Positions 17,551 through 26,108 are shown, numbered from the stretch's first letter. The stretch is DNA of 64,000 nucleotides from Vibrio sp. SCSIO 43135 (GCF_023716665.1 NZ_CP071860.1:1364001-1428000); one strand, 5' to 3'. A program made the numbers and translations. The notes: a model not told the origin generated them from the sequence alone.

Positions 17551-17572
17551 AAGGAGGGGTTACCCCCTCCTT
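17551..17572 (-). other. GC-rich hairpin between malE and malF
   Basis: AAGGAGGGG and CCCCTCCTT pair across a short loop in the malE-malF gap. In the minus direction it is followed by CATTTCATTTTTTATTC. In E. coli the same gap carries REP hairpins that protect malE mRNA and lower malF expression; I infer an equivalent role here, since binding protein is needed in excess over permease. Confidence 0.65.
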
Positions 17573-17591
17573 AAAAGGGTACTACTTAAGA

Positions 17592-18773
17592 TTATTTAGT
17601 CATTTGCTTCTCAGCATCCGCTAGTGCAGCGTCTACTGATTGGCGGCCATCAACGATGTTGATGATTGCGCTCTTCGCGCTACCCCAGAAAGCGTTCATT
17701 TGTGGGATATTTGGCATGATTTCGCCGTTCATCGCGTTGTCCATTGTCGCTGCGATGCGCTTGTCTGAATCTAGCTCACGTTGGAACGAGTTTAGAGCAA
17801 CAGCGCCTAGTGGCTTGTCGTCGTTTACTTTACGTAGACCATCGTTTGTCAGTAGGTAGTTCTCGATAAACTCAACCGCTAGGTCTTTGTTTGGAGAAGC
17901 TGTGCTGATACCCGCTGTTAGTACACCAACGAATGGCTTAGAAGATTGACCATTGAACTTAGGAAGCGTTGTTACACCGTAGTTGATGCCCGATGTTTCG
18001 ATGTTACCCCAAGCCCATGGGCCGTTGATAGTCATCGCAGTCTTACCTTGGTTGAAGGCAGACTCAGACACTGAGTAATCCATATCCGCAGAGATTACGC
18101 CTTGGTCTACTAGACCTTTAACGAAGTTCATTGCATCTTTTACGCCGTTGTTAGCGATACCCGCATCTTTCACGTCGTAACCTTCAGCACCGTACTTAAA
18201 TGCGTAACCGCCGTCTGCAGCCATTAGTGGCCATGTGAAGTACGGTTCTTTTAGGTTCCACATAATTGCAGATTTACCGTCTTTCTTAAGTTTTGCATCG
18301 ATAGCTGCAACTTCTTCCCAGCTCTTAGGCGGTGTAGGAACTAAGTCTTTGTTATAGATAAGAGATAGAGATTCTACAGCGATTGGGTAGCCGATTAGCT
18401 TACCATCGTATTTAACCGCGTCCCACGCGAAATCTACGATGCCTTCTTTAATTTCTTTAGATGGTTTAACTTCCGTTAGTAGACCCGCTTCTGCGTAGCC
18501 ACCAAAACGGTCGTGTGCCCAAAACACAATATCAGGACCGTCACCAGTAGCCGCAACTTGTGGGAAGCGATCTTGTAGGCCATCTGGGTGAGCAACAGTT
18601 ACCTTGATACCTGTTTCTTCTTCGAACTGTTTACCTACTTCAGCAAGTCCGTTGTAGCCTTTGTCACCGTTAATCCAAATGGTTAATTGACCTTCTTCGA
18701 TAGCAGCATTCGCACCAAAAGAGCCAAGAGCAACTAGAGTACTTAGCGCTACTGTGCTTAGGGCATTTTTCAT
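17592..18773 (-). CDS. malE: Periplasmic maltose/maltodextrin-binding protein MalE
   Basis: A 393-residue precursor. I place the start at ATG 18773 (MKNALSTVAL), with AAGGA 7 nt upstream; the open frame runs further but without a ribosome site. The signal peptide ends GANA before AIEEGQLTIWINGDKGYNGL, the typical MalE mature N-terminus. Binding-protein motifs include DIVFWAHDRFGGYA, PIAVESLSLIYNKDL, and INGPWAWGNI. It captures maltodextrins and docks on MalFG. It heads the malEFG operon, divergent from malK, and is expected to be under MalT control. Confidence 0.97.
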   Translation of the reverse strand: MKNALSTVALSTLVALGSFGANAAIEEGQLTIWINGDKGYNGLAEVGKQFEEETGIKVTVAHPDGLQDRFPQVAATGDGPDIVFWAHDRFGGYAEAGLLTEVKPSKEIKEGIVDFAWDAVKYDGKLIGYPIAVESLSLIYNKDLVPTPPKSWEEVAAIDAKLKKDGKSAIMWNLKEPYFTWPLMAADGGYAFKYGAEGYDVKDAGIANNGVKDAMNFVKGLVDQGVISADMDYSVSESAFNQGKTAMTINGPWAWGNIETSGINYGVTTLPKFNGQSSKPFVGVLTAGISTASPNKDLAVEFIENYLLTNDGLRKVNDDKPLGAVALNSFQRELDSDKRIAATMDNAMNGEIMPNIPQMNAFWGSAKSAIINIVDGRQSVDAALADAEKQMTK

Positions 18774-18864
18774 GTTCATATCCTTTTTATATTTGTGTTG
18801 TAGGGTAAACCAAATAGAGGTTTCGCCGTATTTCGCCATCTATATTCAGAGAAAAATCAATAAG

Positions 18865-18883
18865 ACTCATCCTCCTACTCCCT
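18865..18883 (-). promoter_or_regulatory. malE promoter region: MalT-box-like pair near malE
   Basis: On the minus strand, GAGGATGAGT (18865-18874) and AGGGAGTAGG (18874-18883) each match the MalT core GGGGA(T/G)GAGG at 8 of 10 positions. They point toward malE and lie about 90-110 bp upstream of its start, a sensible place for the activator. Confidence 0.5.
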
Positions 18884-18959
18884 ACGCCCTTGCTATTATG
18901 GCTTATTTTCGTGATCCGACACGTTTCAGGTTGGCGACCAGAATCACAAAAACCGAGAT

Positions 18960-18981
18960 TAATGTGATCGAATTCAATCTA
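18960..18981. promoter_or_regulatory. Possible CRP site in the malE-malK region
   Basis: TGTGA (18963-18967), six bases, then TCAAT (18974-18978): one perfect half-site and a 3/5 second half. Maltose regulons are usually CRP-dependent, so a site here is expected, but this match is weak. Confidence 0.3.
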
Positions 18982-19035
18982 TATGAGCGAATTTATTTGA
19001 AGTCGATCTCTCTATGCCTTTTCATCCCTATACGC

Positions 19036-19056
19036 CCTCCTCCCCTCCTACTCCCC
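19036..19056 (-). promoter_or_regulatory. MalT-box pair in the malE-malK region
   Basis: On the minus strand, GGGGAGGAGG (19036-19045) matches the MalT core GGGGA(T/G)GAGG perfectly, and GGGGAGTAGG (19047-19056) matches 9 of 10. The two are 11 bp apart in the same orientation, as MalT boxes often are. This is the strongest evidence that the divergent mal genes are MalT-regulated. Confidence 0.65.
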
Positions 19057-19243
19057 CTACAAAAAGTGAGATTAGGAGGATGCAGCTACTAGACGAAATC
19101 GCGAAACTACAGTCATCCAAGAGTGGATAGTAAGAACCCTTTCCAGTTGTTCTCTTTAGAAATGACTCTCTGAGAACTCACTGGCTTACAAGCCGCCTAT
19201 GGGTTGCTGTTACAAATGATGTGTTCGTAGTAATTATTTTTGC

Positions 19244-19275
19244 ACGGGGGAGGCACTGACTTTGTACGGGGGAGG
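19244..19275 (+). repeat. Direct repeat ACGGGGGAGG, two copies 22 bp apart
   Basis: ACGGGGGAGG at 19244-19253 and 19266-19275, spaced by two helical turns. Each resembles the 5' part of a MalT box (GGGGAGG) on the plus strand, facing malK. A TATACT at 19315-19320 lies at a plausible distance downstream for an activated promoter. Confidence 0.45.
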
Positions 19276-19297
19276 TAACCCAGCTGTTGGCTTCGAT

Positions 19298-19344
19298 GGG
19301 TGATGTAACATCAATATACTTCGTTGAGTTCATCACCCTTTTTT
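19298..19344 (+). terminator. Terminator-like hairpin inside the malE-malK control region
   Basis: GGGTGATG (19298-19305) and CATCACCC (19331-19338) form an 8-bp stem with a 25-nt loop, followed by six T. It has the shape of a Rho-independent terminator yet lies 130 bp upstream of malK with no gene before it. It could end a small RNA or attenuate the malK transcript. A separate TATAAT at 19424-19429 could serve malK. Confidence 0.5.
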
Positions 19345-19472
19345 CTTACTCTAATGATAACAAGCCGCATATTAGACGGCACAATTACCGAATTCCTACT
19401 GTTATTGCTCAAACCCTAATTCATATAATGATGAGCAGTAAGTTATAAAAATCTTGATCGAGGACGAGCTAG

Positions 19473-20582
19473 ATGGCGAGTGTCACGTTAAAAAATGTAT
19501 GCAAAGCGTATGGCGATGTTTTAATTTCGAAAAATGTCGACCTAGATATCAAAGAAGGCGAATTTGTCGTTTTCGTCGGTCCATCAGGCTGTGGTAAATC
19601 CACACTACTTCGTTGTATTGCTGGCCTAGAAGACATTACTTCTGGCGACCTATACATTGGCGACGAACGTATGAACGACGTCGAACCATCTAAGCGTGGC
19701 GTGGGTATGGTATTCCAGTCTTACGCTCTTTACCCTCACCTTAACCTATACGACAACATGTCTTTCGGCCTTAAACTTGCCAAAGCCGACAAAGGCGAAA
19801 TCGATAAGCGTGTTGAGCATGCGGCTGAAATTCTTCAGTTAAGCCACCTACTAGAGCGCCAACCTAAAGCGCTGTCAGGCGGGCAACGTCAACGTGTTGC
19901 AATTGGTCGTACTTTGGTTTCCCAACCTAATGTTTTCCTTCTGGATGAGCCACTATCTAACCTAGATGCTGCACTTCGTGTTCAGATGCGTTCAGAAATC
20001 ACTAAGCTACAACGTAAACTCGGTTGTACCATGATTTACGTTACTCACGACCAAGTCGAAGCGATGACCATGGCTGACAAGATCGTCGTTCTTGATGCTG
20101 GTTTTGTCTCTCAAGTTGGTAAACCTCTAGAGCTTTACCATTACCCAGAAAACCGCTTCGTAGCTGGTTTCATTGGCTCACCAAAGATGAACTTCATGAG
20201 TGTTTTCATTGACGAAGTAGAATCTGAGCGCGTTAAGGTTCAAGTTTCAAACGGTACGTCTTTCTGGATCCCAGTTGATGGCACCACCGTAAACCGTGGC
20301 GATCGCATGTCGATGGGTGTACGCCCAGAGCACTTGCTGACAGCGGAAGATGGTGATGCAACCATCGAAGGCGAAGTAATGATTGTTGAGAAGCTAGGTA
20401 ACGAAACTCAAGTCTACCTGAACTTAGAAGGCGCAGACGCAGACGTTATCTACCGTCAGCCAGACACATTGCCTGTTGAAGTCGGTGACAAACTGGCGAT
20501 TGGTATCCCAGCGCATCGTTGCCACTTGTTCCACAGCGATGGTCGCGCATGCCGCCGTCTTTACCAAGAAGCTGGCGTGTAA
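19473..20582 (+). CDS. malK: Maltose/maltodextrin import ATP-binding protein MalK
   Basis: A 369-residue ABC ATPase. Walker A is GPSGCGKST (about 36-44), the signature is LSGGQRQRVAIGR (about 134), Walker B is NVFLLDEP and the switch His is in YVTHDQ. The C-terminal regulatory (TOBE-like) domain, about 235-369, has the VRPEHL motif typical of MalK, which in enterobacteria binds MalT and unphosphorylated EIIA-Glc. It powers MalFG. It is monocistronic: no maltoporin gene follows, unlike the malK-lamB order of E. coli, and a strong terminator lies just after. Confidence 0.97.
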   Translation: MASVTLKNVCKAYGDVLISKNVDLDIKEGEFVVFVGPSGCGKSTLLRCIAGLEDITSGDLYIGDERMNDVEPSKRGVGMVFQSYALYPHLNLYDNMSFGLKLAKADKGEIDKRVEHAAEILQLSHLLERQPKALSGGQRQRVAIGRTLVSQPNVFLLDEPLSNLDAALRVQMRSEITKLQRKLGCTMIYVTHDQVEAMTMADKIVVLDAGFVSQVGKPLELYHYPENRFVAGFIGSPKMNFMSVFIDEVESERVKVQVSNGTSFWIPVDGTTVNRGDRMSMGVRPEHLLTAEDGDATIEGEVMIVEKLGNETQVYLNLEGADADVIYRQPDTLPVEVGDKLAIGIPAHRCHLFHSDGRACRRLYQEAGV

Positions 20583-20613
20583 TCGCGAAAATGCATAGCT
20601 AAACACTAAAATT

Positions 20614-20638
20614 AAAAGCCCCTTTCAAGGGGCTTTTT
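20614..20638. terminator. Bidirectional terminator between malK and the slipin gene
   Basis: AAAAGCCCCTT and AAGGGGCTTTTT form a perfect stem with a very short loop, with A-run on one side and T-run on the other, so it serves both convergent genes. Confidence 0.88.
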
Positions 20639-20648
20639 GCTTTTCGTA

Positions 20649-21437
20649 TTAATCTGATTTTCCTTTCGATGATCGGCCTTTAAATAGCCCTTCCATCAAT
20701 TCCATTGGTAGTGGAAATGCTATCGTCGAACTTTTCTCTCCGGCGATTTCGGTTAACGTCTGTAAATAGCGAAGCAACATTGCGTTTGGCTCAGCCGCCA
20801 TTTTGTTCGCCGCTTCCACGAGCTTCTCAGACGCTTCCATTTCACCAGAGGCATGAATCACTTTCGCGCGCCTTGCACGTTCAGCTTCAGCCTGTTTAGC
20901 AATCGCTCGAATCATGCTTTCGTTCAAATCCACATGCTTAATTTCCACATCGGAGACCTTAATTCCCCAACCATCGGAGCGTGCGTCCAAGATAGTTTGT
21001 ATGTCGGTGTTGAGCATCTCTCGATTCGCCAACATTTCATCCAGCTCATGCTGGCCAAGCACTGAGCGGAGTGTGGTCTGCGCTAGCTGGGATGTCGCCG
21101 CCAGATAGTCTTCTACATTAATGATGGCTTTCTGTGCATCCACAACCCGAAAATAAATCACAGCATTCACTCGGACAGAGACGTTGTCACGACTGATCAC
21201 ATCTTGGCTCGGGACATCCATCACCACCGTTCGCATATCCACTTTAACGATCTGTTGAATGATGGGAATAACCACAATTAGCCCCGGACCTTTGACTAAT
21301 TGAAAGCGCCCCAAAAAGAAAATCACCCCACGTTCATACTCTCTTAAGACACGAAACAAGCTGAACGCTATCAAGAGTATCAGCCCTACGATAATAACAG
21401 GGGTAAGCATACCGCTAGCAATCAACTGCTCAACCAT
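20649..21437 (-). CDS. Slipin / SPFH-domain membrane protein (stomatin-like)
   Basis: A 262-residue protein with one N-terminal membrane helix (about 10-28) followed by an SPFH/band-7 domain: YERGVIFFLGRFQLVKGPGL, DVPSQDVISRDNVSV, and QTTLRSVLGQHELDEML are stomatin-family signatures. The C-terminal part is helical and charged (AKQAEAERARRAKVIHASGE). Slipins oligomerise into membrane rings or microdomains. It lies one base after the NfeD gene with an AAGGAGG site, so the two form the well-known nfeD-slipin operon. Confidence 0.92.
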   Translation of the reverse strand: MVEQLIASGMLTPVIIVGLILLIAFSLFRVLREYERGVIFFLGRFQLVKGPGLIVVIPIIQQIVKVDMRTVVMDVPSQDVISRDNVSVRVNAVIYFRVVDAQKAIINVEDYLAATSQLAQTTLRSVLGQHELDEMLANREMLNTDIQTILDARSDGWGIKVSDVEIKHVDLNESMIRAIAKQAEAERARRAKVIHASGEMEASEKLVEAANKMAAEPNAMLLRYLQTLTEIAGEKSSTIAFPLPMELMEGLFKGRSSKGKSD

Positions 21438-21438
21438 A

Positions 21439-22782
21439 TCAACCTCCTTCTTTTTTCCTTATTTGAAGCGTCAATCCTTCCACCGCTTCAACGATCACTT
21501 CTTCACCTTTGTGATAGGAACCCTCACCGTGCGCCGACCAACGCTCACCTTCGATATACACATAACCTTGAGTATCGAAGGTAAACTCAACCACAGCATG
21601 ACAGCCAATCAAATTCTCGACACCACTTACCACTCTCGAGTGCCTCAACTGCCACAACCGCCGAAGGACGAATATCATGAACGCAGCTGATGTTACCGCT
21701 AGGGAGTAGATAAGAGGAAGTGAGACACGCAACTCTGGAATATCGCTGTCTATTAAGAAGATCGAGCCAAGCACAAATGCGATCACACCTCCGAAGCCTA
21801 AAATGCCAAAACTCGGTACCAAGGACTCAGCAACCAAAAGCCCAAGACCGAGCAGAATCAAACCGACACCGACGTAATTGACTGGCAGCATTTGAAACGC
21901 GTAGGTCGCGATCAGCAAACTGATTGCCCCTACTACCCCTGCAACACCAAAGCCTGGGCTATAAAATTCCAGCAACAGGCCATATACCCCAATAATCATC
22001 AACAAATACGCGATATTGGGGTCAGTTATTGTGGCGAGAAATTGATTCCGCCAATCAGGTTTACGTTGCTCTAGCAAAGCCGACGACAAATCCAAAACAA
22101 CGTCCTCATCTTCGAGCCGAATAGTTAAACCATTGAGCTTTTCGAGTAATTGCTGAGGTGAATCGGCGATCATATTAATCACGTTGTTTTCTAATGCTTC
22201 TGGAGCAGATAACGTTGCGGCATCACGCACTGCGGCCTCTGCCCATTCTTCATTGCGCCCTCTTAGCTGAGCCAATGAGCGAATGTAGGCGATAGAATCG
22301 TTCAATACTTTCTTCTCCATTGCGCTAGGTTCGTTGGTTTGCTCCTCCGTTTGGTTTGGGGGAGACCCGCCAATACTAACTGGCGTCGCAGCCCCAAGCG
22401 TAGTCGCTGGGGACATAGCAGCAATGTGACAAGCATAAAGAATGAAAGTACCCGCACTGGCCGCTCGCGCGCCTTGTGGGTGCACCAAACACAGAATAGG
22501 AATGCTCGAGGACAAGATTGATTGGTTGATATCCCGAAGGCTGCTGACTAACCCACCGGGTGTATCAATCGTAATGACAACCGCAGGGACATGGCTTAGT
22601 TGGTTGGCACGAGTGATTTCTTTCGTCACATAATCGCCTAGAGCAGGACCAATCGCCCCACCGATGGTAATTACCGGCACCGTCTTTATTGCCTTACTTT
22701 GCTCTTCAGTAGCGATAGCAACAGACGGCCACGACATCATCAAGAAGCAATACAGTATTGCTCTCAGCGCCATTGGGATCAT
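21439..22782 (-). CDS. NfeD-family membrane serine protease (ClpP-class N-terminus, long form)
   Basis: About 447 residues. A signal peptide (MIPMALRAILYCFLMM region) leads into a ClpP-like protease domain with VVITIDTPGGLV and the catalytic Ser in GARAASAGTF; a Lys in the KKVLND segment near 180 is the likely dyad partner. Four to five membrane helices follow (about 255-380), then an OB-fold NfeD domain at the C-terminus (GEGSYHKGEEVIVEAVEGLTLQI). Long NfeD proteins cleave the C-terminus of partner slipin in archaeal homologues. I place the start at ATG 22782; the frame opens at a TTG four codons earlier. It is co-transcribed with the slipin gene. Confidence 0.9.
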   Translation of the reverse strand: MIPMALRAILYCFLMMSWPSVAIATEEQSKAIKTVPVITIGGAIGPALGDYVTKEITRANQLSHVPAVVITIDTPGGLVSSLRDINQSILSSSIPILCLVHPQGARAASAGTFILYACHIAAMSPATTLGAATPVSIGGSPPNQTEEQTNEPSAMEKKVLNDSIAYIRSLAQLRGRNEEWAEAAVRDAATLSAPEALENNVINMIADSPQQLLEKLNGLTIRLEDEDVVLDLSSALLEQRKPDWRNQFLATITDPNIAYLLMIIGVYGLLLEFYSPGFGVAGVVGAISLLIATYAFQMLPVNYVGVGLILLGLGLLVAESLVPSFGILGFGGVIAFVLGSIFLIDSDIPELRVSLPLIYSLAVTSAAFMIFVLRRLWQLRHSRVVSGVENLIGCHAVVEFTFDTQGYVYIEGERWSAHGEGSYHKGEEVIVEAVEGLTLQIRKKEGG

Positions 22783-22908
22783 CAGACTATCCAATCACTA
22801 CGTATATCTAGAGTTTAGACCATGCGGGAGAACCAGAATAATTATTAAAAATTAATAAGGAAATGGCTTTGCTTATTGAGGATAAATAGATGGGGCGCTT
22901 ACGCGCCC

Positions 22909-23448
22909 TTATTTTGTTTTAGGCATAGCGTAGCTTTTACTCACAAATTCCACTTCTTGAGTGTCGGTGATGAAGTTGGTGTAAGAGGCTAACGTATACA
23001 TGACATTGGCGACCAAGTTCGCGTACCTAAAGAGAATCGGTACAGGGCTTTTCTTGCCTGCATGTTCAATAGCAACCAGCGCACGCACGACTTTCTTGGC
23101 TTGCGTACGACACAAATGCAGCTCAGCAGCAATGCGATGGCCACCGGGTAAAACAAACCCCTTAAAACCACCGGACAACTTATCTCTGAGGCGATTGTAA
23201 TCAGAATAAAGTTCGGTGAGCTCAGCCTCGGTGATTGCCAACTTACCGCGAACAGAACCGTTCAAATGGTAAATATTTGGCTGTAAGCGAGTAAGAACAT
23301 CACGACTCAGTGGGTCTATTTCCATGGTCAACACTAAGCCAATTCGGCTACACAGCTCATCCGAGGCAATTTCAAAATCACAGATTGGACTGTCTTCATA
23401 GATAAATGGATAGCAGATTTCGCCGTGATCTTTGCTTACTGGTTTCAC
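22909..23448 (-). CDS. PduO-type cobalamin adenosyltransferase-like protein, divergent
   Basis: A 179-residue, mostly helical protein with the layout of PduO-type ATP:cob(I)alamin adenosyltransferases: GFVLPGGHRIAAELHLCRTQ (about 95-115) aligns with the family's FVLPGG...LHxARTxxRRAER, and a C-terminal FRYANLVANVMYTLA matches the usual Y-N-RLSD-LF helix. Key residues are altered: the RRxER segment reads AKKVVR, and the RLSD stretch reads ANLVAN. The protein may therefore have lost or changed its activity. The start is GTG at 23448 with AGGGA 7 nt upstream. It sits just after the hutWXZ terminator, so it is probably a separate unit. Function uncertain. Confidence 0.6.
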   Translation of the reverse strand: MKPVSKDHGEICYPFIYEDSPICDFEIASDELCSRIGLVLTMEIDPLSRDVLTRLQPNIYHLNGSVRGKLAITEAELTELYSDYNRLRDKLSGGFKGFVLPGGHRIAAELHLCRTQAKKVVRALVAIEHAGKKSPVPILFRYANLVANVMYTLASYTNFITDTQEVEFVSKSYAMPKTK

Positions 23449-23470
23449 ACACTTGTCCCTAAGAAAAACA

Positions 23471-23492
23471 AAGGGAGCAGTATAGCTCCCTT
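23471..23492 (-). terminator. Terminator of the hutWXZ operon
   Basis: AAGGGAGC and GCTCCCTT form a perfect 8-bp stem with a 6-nt loop, followed in the minus direction by TGTTTTTCTT. It is about 30 bp after the hutZ stop. Confidence 0.75.
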
Positions 23493-23524
23493 AGATTGCG
23501 ATAACACTATGTGTTCATTGCTAA

Positions 23525-24055
23525 TTAGCCGTTAGATATTTTCTTATGGCCTTCTTGTAGATGAACAAAGTCAACCAGATCATCACCAGACACCTGATAG
23601 GCTTGACCGAAGCCTTTCACAAACAAACCGCTGTCTGCTTTGAGGTTGAACAGCACAAAGTCTTCGAGCTGACTTAGCCCTTGAATGATCTCGCCAAAGC
23701 GACCTTCCATTTGAGCAACAACTTGTTGCCAAAGTTCAGTATTGCGCTCGACCACAGTCGCGACAGCATCAAAAGTTAAACGCTTACGTGCAAATAGCTG
23801 TTTCGATGAGTCTTCATCTTCAATCATCATTAGCGATACTTGTGGGTTAACTTCTAGGTTGCGAGCATGACGCGCAATCTGAGAAATCAACACGAAGTAG
23901 CCTTCTTGATTTTGTACAAAAGGGGCATAGCTGACATTTGGACGGCCTTCAGCATCAACAGTCGCCAATTGTATCGTTTTACGCTCTTGACGAAACTCTT
24001 TAATTTCCGGCCCTAGTCGTCCTTGAAGTCGCTCTTGTTTAACTTGCTGGTCCAT
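23525..24055 (-). CDS. hutZ: Haem-degrading/utilisation protein HutZ
   Basis: A 176-residue split-barrel (FMN-binding-like) protein. H170 near the C-terminus (QEGHKK) and D132 (LEDFVLF) sit at the positions described for V. cholerae HutZ, where His170 is the proximal haem ligand and Asp132 hydrogen-bonds to it. HutZ degrades haem in the cytoplasm to release iron. GGAGAAAG precedes the ATG. It is the last gene of hutW-hutX-hutZ, 19 bp after hutX, and receives haem from HutX. Confidence 0.95.
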   Translation of the reverse strand: MDQQVKQERLQGRLGPEIKEFRQERKTIQLATVDAEGRPNVSYAPFVQNQEGYFVLISQIARHARNLEVNPQVSLMMIEDEDSSKQLFARKRLTFDAVATVVERNTELWQQVVAQMEGRFGEIIQGLSQLEDFVLFNLKADSGLFVKGFGQAYQVSGDDLVDFVHLQEGHKKISNG

Positions 24056-24074
24056 TTACTTTCTCCAAATATCG

Positions 24075-24578
24075 TTATTTTTTTAGTTCTGCTTGCATCG
24101 ATTTGAAACGTTCAACCTGCTGTGGAATCAGTTCGCGTTTTTCGTTTCGACCCAAATAAATTTTAAAGATGTTGTTGCCTTGCTCATCAAAGAAACCAAA
24201 GTAATGACTCTCTCGACCCATGAATGGTTTGCTGACCAAAGCGATGTTTTTCACATTGTCTAATAGCAGGTGACCGTGCAACTCACCTTCTTTTCCCATC
24301 AGGTTGTAGTAGCCGCGCGCCACTTTTCCTTTGGGAAACGGCGCTTTCACTTCAAAGATAGAGCCAAAAGAGTGGACGATGGTGGTCACCGTACCGAAAC
24401 CAACCAAGCCCTCTAACGTCGCTTGTGCTTGCTCACCTGGTGCAAGCGCAACCATTTCATCAGGTAGCGCTGCCACAGCTTCAAACTCAGAAACGTTCAA
24501 ACGTTCTGCAATGGCCGCAGGTAAAAGTTTTGGTTCTTGCTCCATCAATTGAGCAACTTGCTGTTTCAATGTATCCAT
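24075..24578 (-). CDS. hutX: Intracellular haem utilisation protein HutX (haem chaperone)
   Basis: A 167-residue protein of the HutX/ChuX/HugX family: QEPKLLPAAIAERLNVSEFEAV at the N-terminus, and the beta-rich core with VTTIVHSFGSIFEVKAPFPKG and GYYNLMGKEGELHGHLL. Homologues bind haem as dimers and hand it to HutZ. It lies between hutW and hutZ on the same strand with a GGAACA site before the ATG. No unusual changes are visible. Confidence 0.94.
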   Translation of the reverse strand: MDTLKQQVAQLMEQEPKLLPAAIAERLNVSEFEAVAALPDEMVALAPGEQAQATLEGLVGFGTVTTIVHSFGSIFEVKAPFPKGKVARGYYNLMGKEGELHGHLLLDNVKNIALVSKPFMGRESHYFGFFDEQGNNIFKIYLGRNEKRELIPQQVERFKSMQAELKK

Positions 24579-24656
24579 AATTTTTGTTCCAGTACCCTAT
24601 ACAACCCTTTTAGTACTTATACTTACAAGGCTTTAGTTTCTATAAATTCAACTAGG

Positions 24657-26030
24657 CTAAACCGCCATCGAGTCAATATGCTTTGCTGCAACATCTGTTT
24701 GCTGCAGCACTTGAATACATGCCTGAGCCAAACTCACAGCCCAGAATTGTCCCGCTAGCGTAAGCACCAAATACTGGCTATCTAGCTCAGCGAGACCTTT
24801 TTGCTGCCACTGTTTAAATAATGGCATGAAAAACTCAAATGCGTCTTCGCCAGCTAACGCTGGCAGCAATGCTTTACGCACAACACCACTATCAAAACCA
24901 GATTTTAATGCAGCAAATAGCGGTTCAAGTGCGTGCTGTTTTGTCATCATAGCGATGACAGAATCACCGCTCTTAATCGCTTGCATATAGGTATCCAACG
25001 ATCGGTGTTGCATCATTCCGTAGCCACCAATGTTACCGCCAGCGCCACACCCAATTGGCAGCACTTCTGCGTACGTTTTCGCCAAGCTATTGTATTGGCT
25101 GCGCTCACGGTTATCTCTTGCCCAGTGGTTAACACTCAACTGCTTAATATGATGTTTGGCCATGAAATTCGAACCAAGTTCATACATTGCTGCTTTGTCG
25201 GGCGTATTAGCCGGTGGTGGGATCTTGCCTTTCTCAACGAGGTTAAGCATAGGTGCAGAGCCACCCACTACCAGCTGATACAAATCTATCCCATGAGCCC
25301 CCGTTACCATGAAGTCGTTGAGATCTTGTTCGAACACATCAAGCGTTTGATAAGGCAATCCGTATAGCAGATCCAAAATAATCGGTGCTTGGTCCATACG
25401 GCTTAAATCTGCGACTCGATCAAGTACAACTTCTCTGTCGTCCAAGCGCTTAGCGCTGCGACGAACTTGGGTATTAAAACTTTGAATACCAAAAGAAAAG
25501 CGATTGAAGCCACCTTCAAGTGCTCGATAATACATTTCATCACTGAAGCGGTTGATTCGACCTTCAAGCGTAATCTCACAATCAGTTGAAAGTGGGAAAT
25601 ACTGACGAATCGCTTTACCTAACCTCTCTACCTGTTCCGGGCTAAGGTCAGTAGGCGTACCACCTCCGATATACACTGCATGAAACAGACCCGACTGAGT
25701 CCATGGCTGTTTAGCTTTATCTTTAAGCTCTGTCATCAGAGCTTCGAAATAGTCTTCCACCAACTTGCGGCTGGCAGCGTTTTGAAAGAAGTTGCAAAAA
25801 GTACAGCGCACTCGGCAAAACGGAACATGTACATACAAGCAACGTTTATCTGACTTGCTCTTTTCTGTGGTAAGCAACCGACTAAGCACTTCACCCTGTT
25901 GCTCCTTCATGACTGGCGTAGACATACCACCAGCGTGAGCCGAGTGTTTTTTTGCGAACGCGAAACGAAGAGGATCGGGTGTATCTACTGCCAAGATAGA
26001 TTCATCAAATTGATTAATATCAAGATACAT
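24657..26030 (-). CDS. hutW: Haem anaerobilin-type radical SAM protein HutW
   Basis: A 457-residue HemN-like radical SAM protein. The [4Fe-4S]-SAM motif is CRVRCTFC (CxxxCxxC) near residue 72, followed by an aromatic/Asn as in the HemN group, and the GGGTPTDLS SAM loop near 123. It belongs with HutW/ChuW, which open haem anaerobically with a radical methyl transfer. AAGGAA precedes the ATG. First gene of hutWXZ, divergent from tonB, with a Fur-box-like sequence between them. Together HutW and HutZ would let the cell use haem iron without and with oxygen. Confidence 0.93.
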   Translation of the reverse strand: MYLDINQFDESILAVDTPDPLRFAFAKKHSAHAGGMSTPVMKEQQGEVLSRLLTTEKSKSDKRCLYVHVPFCRVRCTFCNFFQNAASRKLVEDYFEALMTELKDKAKQPWTQSGLFHAVYIGGGTPTDLSPEQVERLGKAIRQYFPLSTDCEITLEGRINRFSDEMYYRALEGGFNRFSFGIQSFNTQVRRSAKRLDDREVVLDRVADLSRMDQAPIILDLLYGLPYQTLDVFEQDLNDFMVTGAHGIDLYQLVVGGSAPMLNLVEKGKIPPPANTPDKAAMYELGSNFMAKHHIKQLSVNHWARDNRERSQYNSLAKTYAEVLPIGCGAGGNIGGYGMMQHRSLDTYMQAIKSGDSVIAMMTKQHALEPLFAALKSGFDSGVVRKALLPALAGEDAFEFFMPLFKQWQQKGLAELDSQYLVLTLAGQFWAVSLAQACIQVLQQTDVAAKHIDSMAV

Positions 26031-26108
26031 ATAAATTCCTTCAACACCTGACTACAGCAAGGTTGGAATACTATTCTGAAAAACTGAGCAAGATCTTAAA
26101 TCCACGCT

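Noticed and set aside
24933..25367. Plus-strand 144-codon frame
   Set aside because: Lies antisense inside hutW with no family resemblance.
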